Origin: JAGVPT01 sp963843065
Lineage (GTDB): Bacteria; Bacteroidota; Ignavibacteria; UBA10030; UBA8401
Assembly: GCA_963843065.1 (NCBI GenBank)
Contig: CAWJKX010000091.1
Location: forward strand, 1-5,821
Reading direction: 5' to 3'
DNA length: 5,821 bases
A program made the translations under genes and the position numbers. The notes under the pieces were generated by a model. That model searched no databases. It had not been told where the DNA came from and saw only the letters and a list, made by a program, of their open reading frames with translations. This document shows positions 1 to 5,747 of the stretch, in pieces; the first letter of the stretch is position 1; the number at the start of each line of letters is the position of its first letter.

Positions 1-167
1 TTGCAGTCGCCGAGTACATTACGAAGACCCTTGCGATATGTGTCGTTTGCGGAAATCCTGCCGACCGCACGCAACGCACTTCCGACTCGCACGAACGCGT
101 TGTCGTTGGTGCAAAGGACGTGTATGAAGCTCGATGCCGCCACTGTTTTGAGCCGCCCAAAGAGTGA
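1..167 (+). CDS. tdk: Thymidine kinase (type II), C-terminal 54 residues, 5' end outside the window
   Basis: Reading from base 3, the frame is open to TGA at 165-167 and encodes the zinc-binding end of a TK1-like thymidine kinase. Visible landmarks are YITK, AICVVCGNPADRTQR, a VVVGAKDVYEARCRHC stretch, and FEPP close to the stop. The four cysteines (CVVC near residues 13-16 of the fragment, CRHC near 45-48) are the known structural zinc ligands of the family. The tyrosine-containing segment just before CRHC belongs to the substrate-binding lasso region. The enzyme phosphorylates thymidine to dTMP with ATP in the cytoplasm, for pyrimidine salvage. Type II kinases are about 190-200 residues long, so roughly 140 residues lie upstream of the window. 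The gene sits 76 bases before a purine nucleoside phosphorylase on the same strand, which suggests a shared salvage transcript. Assignment rests on the recognised motif string; the frame has no start codon inside the window. Confidence 0.93.
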   Translation, partial: AVAEYITKTLAICVVCGNPADRTQRTSDSHERVVVGAKDVYEARCRHCFEPPKE

Positions 168-243
168 GACACATTATTGCCGCAATGACATTAGTTTGTA
201 GCGTTAACCGTCGTCCCAACCCTTGCGACAATCGCCTATCCTT

Positions 244-1071
244 ATGAACAAAGACTACGATGACCGAATTTCAGCCTCGGTTCAATACATCAAGTCCCAA
301 ATTGATGTACATCCTAATACTGGCGTAATCCTTGGGTCAGGCCTCGGGGATTTCGGGGAGATGCTTGTTGACAAAACATCCATCGACACAAAAGACATCC
401 CGCATTATCCTGTTTTTTCGGTTGAAGGACACGCCGGAAGGCTCCTCTTCGGAAAAATTAAATCGGCCAATCAGTCATCATCCGACCTGATGGTTTTTCA
501 GGGGAGGATTCATTTTTATGAGAGTAATGACGCTAAGACTGTTGCCTACCCGATTGAAGTGGCGCATGGAATTGGCATCAAAAAAATAATCATCACTAAT
601 GCTGCCGGCGGGGTTAGCCCGCAGTTCATACCGGGCGACTTGATGTTCATCAAGGATTACATGAATTTGTCATTCGAGAACCCTCTCAACGGCAACGTCT
701 CGGAGGAAGTAAGGACGTGCCGCCCCGAATTCAGCCCGAAATTGCTCGCCAAAGCAAAAGCGATCGCGTTGGAAAACAAGATACCGTTTAAGGAAGGAGT
801 GTATTGCTGGACAAAAGGGCCGTCGTACGAATCCTCCGCAGAAATTCGGATGATGCGAGCTTGGGGTGCTGACGCGGTGGGAATGTCGACTGTTCCTGAA
901 GTGATTGTCGCAGCAAGCTATGGAATCGAGGTGCTGGGAATTTCCTGCATCACTAATTTTGCGACTGGTTTGACCTCAGAAAAATTAGCTCATGCTGAAG
1001 TAACGGAAGTCGCCAACAAAGTAAAAAACAATTTCACAGAGCTAGTGTCGAAAATAGTATTACAGCTTTAA
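244..1071 (+). CDS. punA: Purine nucleoside phosphorylase, trimeric inosine/guanosine type
   Basis: The 275-residue cytoplasmic enzyme splits inosine, guanosine and their deoxy forms with phosphate, giving free base and (deoxy)ribose-1-phosphate. Family landmarks appear in order: GSGLG at 31-35 (phosphate binding), EGHAGR at 61-66, QGRIHFYE at 86-93, TNAAGG at 118-123, GPSYES at 192-197, GMSTVPEV at 213-220 and ITN at 236-238. Glu196, Met214 and Asn238 correspond to human PNP Glu201, Met219 and Asn243. The Asn predicts preference for 6-oxopurines over adenosine. Length is normal for the family (about 270-290). I chose ATG 244; an in-frame TTG at 223 would add seven residues with no homology value. 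Neither start has a clear Shine-Dalgarno, which is common in Bacteroidota. The gene follows tdk on the same strand, so joint nucleoside salvage is likely. Family confidence is very high; the symbol is less certain because deoD is also used for PNPs. Confidence 0.96.
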   Translation: MNKDYDDRISASVQYIKSQIDVHPNTGVILGSGLGDFGEMLVDKTSIDTKDIPHYPVFSVEGHAGRLLFGKIKSANQSSSDLMVFQGRIHFYESNDAKTVAYPIEVAHGIGIKKIIITNAAGGVSPQFIPGDLMFIKDYMNLSFENPLNGNVSEEVRTCRPEFSPKLLAKAKAIALENKIPFKEGVYCWTKGPSYESSAEIRMMRAWGADAVGMSTVPEVIVAASYGIEVLGISCITNFATGLTSEKLAHAEVTEVANKVKNNFTELVSKIVLQL

Positions 1072-1079
1072 CAATAAAA

Positions 1080-1108
1080 GAGGCCGTCATTCTAAAAATA
1101 ACGGCCTC
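1080..1108. terminator. Shared hairpin terminator between convergent genes
   Basis: GAGGCCGT (1080-1087) pairs perfectly with ACGGCCTC (1101-1108). After a C/A mismatch, ATT (1089-1091) pairs with AAT (1097-1099), leaving a CTAAA loop. On the - strand the stem is followed directly by TTTTATTG, a U-rich tail typical of an intrinsic terminator for the sorting-domain gene that ends 30 bases away. On the + strand, 9 bases after the purine nucleoside phosphorylase stop, the following bases are only moderately T-rich. Termination in that direction is likely but weaker. Confidence 0.85.
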
Positions 1109-1137
1109 ACGTTCTTCGCTCCAAAATTAAAACCTGC

Positions 1138-2235
1138 TTACTTCATCAACACCATCTTCTTCGTAACCGAATAATTTCCCGCATCAAGTCTGTAAAGGTA
1201 TACGCCGCTCGCGACATTGGCAGCATTCCATGTGATGGAATAGGAAGATGGTGTCAGTTCCTGATGAACCAACGTTGCGACTTCTCTTCCAAGCATGTCG
1301 TACACCTTCAATGAAACAAAGCCCGCTTGTGGAACGGAAAACTGAATTTGCGTCGATGGGTTGAACGGGTTGGGATAATTCTGCCTAAGCGTAAAACTGC
1401 TGGGCAGCTGAGCCGACGCTTTCACCAGGGTTGCCGGCGTTGAGCCCACGATGATTAAAGACACTGAATGTATCTTCACCGTCCCTGATGACGGCGTGTC
1501 GACCTGCACCTCTAACTGGTTTCCTGATTCTGTTAACCATGTAATTGTATAACTTGTATTCGTATTGACCAGAGTCCCGCTAAGGTAGGATTTTGTCGAA
1601 GTCGTACCCGATACCCGAAGTGCCGGGAACGCACCGTTTGGAAGAGTTACCGTGCCAAATGCGTCGTATGTACTCGACCCTGTGTTCACTTCAACATCAT
1701 TTCCAGACGAGTAGATTGTATCTTGACTGAATCCAGTGACGTTTCCCAACTGTAACGGAAAAACAAAGCCAAGCTGGACCTTATGACTAATTATGCTCGT
1801 GTCAATTGCCACGCCGCTAACTAACCCTGACGTGTGCTCAACGGATCCAAGAATAAGAAGCGAATCATTTGAGAGCGTGTAAAATGCATAATTCTGAAGT
1901 GTAACAGGGCCCTCCGAAATGGTCTCTTCCTGTGCATACATCGCCCCGGGGAAGTCCGCGCCGTACGGAGTTGACGATGGGAGAACATTATCCAGCCGGG
2001 ATGTATCTTGATAGGTCACAGAGGGAGCAGACCACGTTCCCGCCACCGAACCGGAAGCAGATCCCACATTCATCATCACAGTATCCGAAGCCGAAGAATG
2101 ATATTGGAACCATGATTTTCCTGCTCCAAAATAATTCGTCAGATCACCGGTAGTAATCTGTATTTGGGAATACGCTATGGACTGAGAGATCATGGCAACA
2201 GCAGCGTAAGACAACAGGCAGAAAATTTTTTTCAT
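1138..2235 (-). CDS. Secreted protein with type IX secretion (T9SS) type A sorting domain
   Basis: The product has 365 residues. Residues 1-24 form a Sec signal peptide (MKK, hydrophobic core to about 22, then AYSQ). Residues 25-275 are Ser/Thr/Gly-rich with alternating hydrophobic positions. They look like beta-sandwich or beta-repeat structure that I do not recognise as a named family. Residues 278-365 are a type A sorting domain: LRQNYPNPFNPSTQIQF at 284-299, VYDMLGREV at 311-319, SGVYLYRL at 343-350, and a basic end KKMVLMK. This domain sends proteins through the outer membrane via T9SS and is usually cleaved, with the protein anchored to surface LPS or released. The start is set by AAGGAG six bases before ATG 2235; an upstream in-frame ATG at 2328 would place 31 non-signal residues before the signal peptide. 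The first part of the gene is repeated at the right edge of the window. The cargo domain's function is unknown. Confidence 0.92.
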   Translation of the reverse strand: MKKIFCLLSYAAVAMISQSIAYSQIQITTGDLTNYFGAGKSWFQYHSSASDTVMMNVGSASGSVAGTWSAPSVTYQDTSRLDNVLPSSTPYGADFPGAMYAQEETISEGPVTLQNYAFYTLSNDSLLILGSVEHTSGLVSGVAIDTSIISHKVQLGFVFPLQLGNVTGFSQDTIYSSGNDVEVNTGSSTYDAFGTVTLPNGAFPALRVSGTTSTKSYLSGTLVNTNTSYTITWLTESGNQLEVQVDTPSSGTVKIHSVSLIIVGSTPATLVKASAQLPSSFTLRQNYPNPFNPSTQIQFSVPQAGFVSLKVYDMLGREVATLVHQELTPSSYSITWNAANVASGVYLYRLDAGNYSVTKKMVLMK

Positions 2236-2241
2236 TGAATA

Positions 2242-2247
2242 CTCCTT
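2242..2247 (-). promoter_or_regulatory. Ribosome binding site of the sorting-domain gene
   Basis: On the - strand AAGGAG lies six bases (TATTCA) before ATG 2235. It decides the start in favour of the signal-peptide methionine. The same site is kept at 5736-5741 in the right arm. Confidence 0.85.
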
Positions 2248-2567
2248 ACAATAATGAATGAAGAAATAAGAATCAGGAATTGCGAGAGGCACTAAAGGTT
2301 CTTGAAGGGGGCTTTTCCCTATTAACAATCAAGAATAAAAAATGCAAATTCATTCACAGTATTGTCGCACTTTCTCTTTGACCTGTATTTCATAATGCAA
2401 TTGTACTTTAAGAACAATATTTTCTTCAACCGTGTTCCCACTAAATTCGGCCGCGAAAAAGCAATTCTGCCCGCTTCTGCACTGATGACGCTAAATATTT
2501 CTTTGTCGAGAATAATTTTTTACTAAAATCAATGGTATTGGCAACATTTGAAGGAAGGAATGCTAAT

Positions 2568-2596
2568 AAAATAGCATCGCTTTGGAAAAAAGTCAA
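2568..2596 (-). promoter_or_regulatory. Possible sigma-70-like promoter toward the sorting-domain gene
   Basis: On the - strand TTGACT is followed after 17 bases by TATTTT, reading toward the gene that starts at 2235. That would leave a leader of more than 300 bases. The box overlaps the ATGCTA/TAGCAT hairpin. Bacteroidota promoters often do not follow this consensus, so this is only a candidate. The same pattern is kept at 5389-5417. Confidence 0.2.
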
Positions 2597-2794
2597 GAAG
2601 AAAAGAAGAATGCGACCTTATAAATTCCGGCATTTGATCAAAGTGTAGAAAAATGCAACACTTGACAGCTGCACGTCATCGTAATTGTAAAAAGGGCAAG
2701 CTCTGAAGTACACTTCAATAGCACAGCATCATCAAATCCACCATCACCGCAAACTTGAGGGAAAGGGAAATGTATTTCACTATCTTATCTTCCG

Positions 2795-3208
2795 TTAAAG
2801 ATGGTACAACATCATGTAAACAACAACGCCCGTTACTGAGACATACAACCAGACCGGCAGTGTCCAGCGTGCAAGTCTTCTATGTTTGTCGAAACGAGAC
2901 GACAATCCCCGAACGAGAGTCGCTATTGCCATGGGAACAATAACCACAGCAAGAATTGTGTGCGAAATAAGAATTGTGAAATAGATGGGACGCACAATGC
3001 CGGTCCCTTTGAAAGGAACAGAGCCGACATGAGCGTGGTAATAAAGGTACGAGGTTAAAAATACGATCGAAGTCGCGAAGGCTGACAGCATTATTTTTTT
3101 GTGGAGTGCGCGCTTTCGGCGCAGAATAAGAACGTAACCGATGAGAAGGAGGACGGCGGTTATTCCGTTAAGGAGAGCATTGATAGTAGGAAAGACAGTT
3201 ATGTCCAT
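2795..3208 (-). CDS. DUF420 (CtaM-like) membrane protein, left copy
   Basis: The 137-residue inner-membrane protein has four predicted helices, at about 8-29, 40-57, 74-97 and 115-134. Family landmarks are LPTLNA-like FPTINALLN at 6-14, SYLYYHAHVGSVPFKG at 53-68, VRPIYFTILISH at 72-83, and HRRLARWTLPVWLYVSVTG at 109-127. Histidines at 36, 58, 60, 83, 109 and 136 are the likely conserved polar/haem-ligand positions. The known member CtaM of Staphylococcus is needed for maturation of a haem-copper terminal oxidase; the exact chemistry is not settled. The gene starts 4 bases after the Sco stop and is expected to be cotranslated. Its ribosome site (GGAAAAG, 10 bases before ATG) is weak, which fits coupling. 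The mirror copy at 4777-5190 encodes the identical protein, with one silent change (3029). Confidence 0.92.
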   Translation of the reverse strand: MDITVFPTINALLNGITAVLLLIGYVLILRRKRALHKKIMLSAFATSIVFLTSYLYYHAHVGSVPFKGTGIVRPIYFTILISHTILAVVIVPMAIATLVRGLSSRFDKHRRLARWTLPVWLYVSVTGVVVYMMLYHL

Positions 3209-3212
3209 GGCG

Positions 3213-3848
3213 TCAGTTCTTTTCCGATGCCAGGATACGAGCGTCAGCAACGATGCGTTCGAGCGACTTTTCATCGCTCGAATCATAGTAACCACGAATC
3301 ACTTCCTGCCTATCGACGAGAACAAACATCGTGCTATGGATAATCGGTTCAAGCGTTGAACCCGAGTCTGCAGCAACAGCGAGATGGAATCCTTCGCGCG
3401 TCAAATAGTTAATCTTTTCCTTTTCCGCCGTAAGAAATAACCACCGCGAAGGGGATGCTTTATAGAGTTCGGCATAATCCCGTAGAGCTTCGGGCGTGTC
3501 CCGTTCAGGGTCAACGTGAAATGAAACAAGAAGAACATTGTTCACATTTTTCAACTGTTCCTGAAAGCTTGCCATGGTGCTGGACATAATGGGGCAACTG
3601 CCGCCGCAATTTGTAAAGATGAAATCGGCAATCCAGGCCTTCCCTTTCAAATCGGAAAGCGGGAGTTTCGCGCCGCTCCGTTCCGTCAGCGTAACATCGG
3701 GAACTATGCTCAAACGCGGCAATGCGCTCTTCGCGGGAGTTTTAAATTCAGTGTACAGAAACGAAAAAACAACCGCGGCGATGACAAACCCTAAGAAACC
3801 CCATAGGAAAACCGATCGAAATGAAAAGCTGCCGGGCGCAAACTTCAT
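3213..3848 (-). CDS. Sco/SenC-family copper chaperone, left copy
   Basis: The 211-residue protein is anchored by one N-terminal helix (about 13-32), with a periplasmic thioredoxin-like domain. Copper ligands are visible: CGGSC gives Cys81 and Cys85, and HSTMF gives His171. The VDPERDTPE stretch at 112-120 is the family's second signature. Sco proteins load copper into, or reduce, the Cu-A site of cytochrome oxidase subunit II. I chose ATG 3848: GAGGA lies 8 bases upstream and the hydrophobic anchor follows, whereas the longer frame (to 3896) adds only the antisense-free tail of the upstream permease. The start overlaps the permease stop by 4 bases (ATGA). The copy differs from the right one at 22 bases and five residues (Asn103, His111, Glu115, Ala121 and Thr165 here). 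His111 is unusual, since many Sco proteins have Ser or Thr before VDP. Confidence 0.93.
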   Translation of the reverse strand: MKFAPGSFSFRSVFLWGFLGFVIAAVVFSFLYTEFKTPAKSALPRLSIVPDVTLTERSGAKLPLSDLKGKAWIADFIFTNCGGSCPIMSSTMASFQEQLKNVNNVLLVSFHVDPERDTPEALRDYAELYKASPSRWLFLTAEKEKINYLTREGFHLAVAADSGSTLEPIIHSTMFVLVDRQEVIRGYYDSSDEKSLERIVADARILASEKN

Positions 3849-4000
3849 GATTTTTTCCTCACGGAAAGCATCGATCCCAAAAAAACAACAGCACAAAACA
3901 CGAAAATGACAACCAGCGATAGTATGAAATCAGATTCCTGGCTGTGAACACGGTGATATAACATCACGCGTGTTGCCGAGATCGAATACGTCAACGGATT
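3845..4000 (-). pseudogene. 3' fragment of an ABC-2 type transporter permease, left arm
   Basis: Read on the - strand, the frame from 4000 to TGA at 3847-3845 gives NPLTYSISATRVMLYHR, then about 12 mostly polar residues, one long hydrophobic helix (ILSLVVIFVFCAVVFLG) and a basic end VRKKS. NPLTY followed by an A-x-R and a final helix with a short basic tail is the standard C-terminus of ABC-2 permeases. The fragment has about 51 residues, where a whole permease has about 240-380. Everything before NPLTY is cut off by the centre of the inverted repeat. Upstream of 4003 the frame runs into antisense of the mirror copy, so it is not a coherent protein. The stop overlaps the Sco start by 4 bases, showing that the permease was the preceding gene in this operon. 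The transported substrate cannot be told. Confidence 0.72.
3988..3997. repeat. Ten-base spacer at the centre of the inverted repeat
   Basis: The spacer lies between ATCGAAT (3981-3987) and ATTCGAT (3998-4004). It contains its own short complement, CGT/ACG with CA between, so the centre is palindromic almost to the middle, with one A/G mismatch (3988/3997). The - strand reading of this spacer continues the permease frame (P-L-T and part of Y), which marks it as belonging to the left arm. Confidence 0.95.
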
Positions 4001-4140
4001 CGATCTCGGCAACACGCGTGATGTTATATCACCGTGTTCACAGCCAGGAATCTGATTTCATACTATCGCTGGTTGTCATTTTCGTGTTTTGTGCTGTTGT
4101 TTTTTTGGGATCGATGCTTTCCGTGAGGAAAAAATCATGA
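4000..4140 (+). pseudogene. 3' fragment of the ABC-2 permease gene, right arm
   Basis: This is the mirror copy of the fragment on the other arm. From 4000 it reads SISATRVMLYHR and continues through the same last helix to TGA at 4138-4140, which overlaps the Sco start by 4 bases. Upstream of 4000 the frame reads S-N-T-S-T-D in place of the permease motif, so homology stops at the spacer. ATG 4021 would allow a 39-residue single-helix peptide, but it has no ribosome site and is better read as a remnant. Confidence 0.7.
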
Positions 4141-4772
4141 AGTTTGCGCCCGGCAGCTTTTCATTTCGATCGGTTTTCCTATGGGGTTTCTTAGGGTTTG
4201 TCATCGCCGCGGTTGTTTTTTCGTTTCTGTACACTGAATTTAAAACTCCCGCGAAGAGCGCATTGCCGCGTTTGAGCATAGTTCCCGATGTTACGCTGAC
4301 GGAACGGAGCGGTGCGAAACTCCCGCTTTCCGATTTGAAAGGGAAGGCCTGGATTGCCGATTTCATCTTTACAAATTGCGGCGGCAGTTGCCCCATTATG
4401 TCCAGCACCATGGCAAGCTTTCAAGAGCAGCTGAAGAATGTGGACAATGTTCTTCTTGTTTCATTTACTGTTGATCCTGTGCGGGACACTCCCGAAGTGC
4501 TACGGGATTATGCCGAACTCTATAAAGCCTCCCCATCGCGGTGGTTATTTCTTACGGCGGAAAAGGAAAAGATCAACTATTTGACGCGCGAAGGATTCCA
4601 TCTTGCTGTTGCTGCAGACTCGGGCTCAGCCCTTGAACCGATTATCCATAGCACGATGTTTGTTCTCGTCGATAGGCAGGAAGTGATTCGTGGTTACTAT
4701 GATTCGAGCGATGAAAAGTCGCTCGAACGCATCGTTGCTGACGCTCGTATCCTGGCATCGGAAAAGAACTGA
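4137..4772 (+). CDS. Sco/SenC-family copper chaperone, right copy
   Basis: This second 211-residue copy has the same anchor helix and the same copper ligands (Cys81, Cys85, His171), so both copies look functional. It carries Asp103, Thr111, Val115, Val121 and Ala165 in place of Asn, His, Glu, Ala and Thr. Its FTVDP is closer to the usual Sco pattern, whereas Val115 departs from the common VDPERDTP. The ribosome site GAGGA (4125-4129) lies 7 bases before ATG 4137. Most substitutions relative to the left copy fall in 4424-4499, and many are third-position. That is how a diverged allele differs and not how random sequencing error looks. Only the remnant permease and the repeat centre lie upstream, with no visible promoter, so expression of this copy as drawn is doubtful. 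Confidence 0.92.
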   Translation: MKFAPGSFSFRSVFLWGFLGFVIAAVVFSFLYTEFKTPAKSALPRLSIVPDVTLTERSGAKLPLSDLKGKAWIADFIFTNCGGSCPIMSSTMASFQEQLKNVDNVLLVSFTVDPVRDTPEVLRDYAELYKASPSRWLFLTAEKEKINYLTREGFHLAVAADSGSALEPIIHSTMFVLVDRQEVIRGYYDSSDEKSLERIVADARILASEKN

Positions 4773-4776
4773 CGCC

Positions 4777-5190
4777 ATGGACATAACTGTCTTTCCTACT
4801 ATCAATGCTCTCCTTAACGGAATAACCGCCGTCCTCCTTCTCATCGGTTACGTTCTTATTCTGCGCCGAAAGCGCGCACTCCACAAAAAAATAATGCTGT
4901 CAGCCTTCGCGACTTCGATCGTATTTTTAACCTCGTACCTTTATTACCACGCTCACGTCGGCTCTGTTCCTTTCAAAGGGACCGGCATTGTGCGTCCCAT
5001 CTATTTCACAATTCTTATTTCGCACACAATTCTTGCTGTGGTTATTGTTCCCATGGCAATAGCGACTCTCGTTCGGGGATTGTCGTCTCGTTTCGACAAA
5101 CATAGAAGACTTGCACGCTGGACACTGCCGGTCTGGTTGTATGTCTCAGTAACGGGCGTTGTTGTTTACATGATGTTGTACCATCTTTAA
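4777..5190 (+). CDS. DUF420 (CtaM-like) membrane protein, right copy
   Basis: The encoded 137-residue protein is identical to the left copy; the only difference is a silent His codon change at 4956. It has the same four helices and histidines. It starts 4 bases after the Sco stop (TGA 4770-4772) with a weak ribosome site at 4760-4766, so translational coupling is likely. The stop TAA is followed by ATCTTT/AAAGAT, a perfect 6-base stem with an AACG loop (5183-5198) that overlaps the end of the gene and has no U tract, so it is at best a weak terminator. Confidence 0.92.
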   Translation: MDITVFPTINALLNGITAVLLLIGYVLILRRKRALHKKIMLSAFATSIVFLTSYLYYHAHVGSVPFKGTGIVRPIYFTILISHTILAVVIVPMAIATLVRGLSSRFDKHRRLARWTLPVWLYVSVTGVVVYMMLYHL

Positions 5191-5747
5191 CGAAAGATAA
5201 GATAGTGAAATACATTTCCCTTTCCCTCAAGTTTGCGGTGATGGTGGATTTGATGATGCTGTGCTATTGAAGTGTACTTCAGAGCTTGCCCTTTTTACAA
5301 TTACGATGACGTGCAGCTGTCAAGTGTTGCATTTTTCTACACTTTGATCAAATGCCGGAATTTATAAGGTCGCATTCTTCTTTTCTTCTTGACTTTTTTC
5401 CAAAGCGATGCTATTTTATTAGCATTCCTTCCTTCAAATGTTGCCAATACCATTGATTTTAGTAAAAAATTATTCTCGACAAAGAAATATTTAGCGTCAT
5501 CAGTGCAGAAGCGGGCAGGATTGCTTTTTCGCGGCCGAATTTAGTGGGAACACGGTTGAAGAAAATATTGATTCTTAAAGTCAATTGCATTATGAAATAC
5601 AGGTCAAAGAAAATGCGACAATACTGTGAATGAATTTGCATTTTTTATTCTTGATTGTTAAGAGGGAAAAGCCCCCTTCAAGAACCTTCAGTGCCTCTCG
5701 CAATTCCTGATTCTTATTTCTTCATTCATTATTGTAAGGAGTATTCA
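5191..5747. other. Intergenic region between DUF420 and the sorting-domain gene copy, right arm
   Basis: This is the mirror of the left intergenic region and is two bases shorter. I see no gene in it. Up to about 5560 it is nearly identical to the left arm (changes at 5193 and 5519). Beyond that it has an inserted A, a lost A and a two-base loss, together with base changes near 5611, 5662 and 5690. The hairpins ATGCTA/TAGCAT (5408-5425) and TGAAGT/ACTTCA (5269-5282) are retained. Confidence 0.6.
5389..5417 (+). promoter_or_regulatory. Possible sigma-70-like promoter, right-arm copy
   Basis: TTGACT and TATTTT are separated by 17 bases and read toward the sorting-domain gene copy at 5748. It is a duplicate of the candidate in the left arm and carries no independent support. 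It overlaps a small hairpin. Confidence 0.2.

Larger units (their letters stand above)
2236..2794. other. Intergenic region between the DUF420 and sorting-domain genes, left arm
   Basis: No convincing gene lies in these 559 bases. The DNA is AT-rich compared with its neighbours. Small palindromes are visible: ATGCTA/TAGCAT at 2560-2577, AAGTGT/ACACTT at 2641-2663 and TGAAGT/ACTTCA at 2703-2716. No strong GC-rich terminator with a U tract follows the DUF420 stop. The only stem right after it is ATCTTT/GAAGAT around 2786-2801, which is weak and has one G-T pair in this arm. The region must hold the promoter and leader of the sorting-domain gene. The near-identical mirror copy is at 5191-5747, where even this non-coding DNA is conserved, so recent duplication explains it and not selection. 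Confidence 0.6.
2161..3987 (-). repeat. Left arm of a long, nearly perfect inverted repeat
   Basis: Every base from 3987 leftward to 2161 aligns to the reverse complement of 3998-5821. Over 2460-3987 the paired positions sum to exactly 7985; indels further out shift the sum to 7983 and then 7982. By hand alignment I count 29 substitutions and four small indel events, about 98% identity. The arm contains the permease 3' end, the Sco gene, the DUF420 gene, the intergenic region and the first 75 bases of the sorting-domain gene. The right copy is cut off by the window edge, so the true arm length is a minimum. No transposase or terminal-repeat structure is present, so this is not an insertion sequence. 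Confidence 0.98.

Noticed and set aside
1..201. 66-codon open frame from TTG at base 1 on the + strand
   Set aside because: It overlaps the thymidine kinase frame, which has an unmistakable conserved C-terminus; the 66-codon product has no recognisable features.
19..231. 70-codon - strand frame with a mildly hydrophobic N-terminal part resembling a signal peptide
   Set aside because: It is antisense to the thymidine kinase end, has no ribosome site and no recognisable domain.
223..243. TTG 223 as the start of the purine nucleoside phosphorylase
   Set aside because: The added residues are not part of the family and there is no ribosome site; ATG 244 gives a normal length and N-terminus.
2290..2335. 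Possible regulatory hairpin around the GGG/CCC tract (AAGGGGGCTTTTCCC) in the sorting-domain leader
   Set aside because: The possible stem is only about three base pairs (GGG/CCC with GCTTTT between), and the tract is explained equally well by chance; no known riboswitch pattern was recognised.
3574..3909. 111-codon frame antisense to the Sco gene, present in both arms (also 4076-4411)
   Set aside because: It is a shadow frame opposite a strong coding gene; its presence in both arms only reflects the duplication.
4021..4140. 39-residue single-helix membrane peptide at the repeat centre (also 3845-3964 on the - strand)
   Set aside because: It is the last helix of an ABC-2 permease: the frame extends upstream into NPLTY on the - strand, and there is no ribosome site before the ATG.
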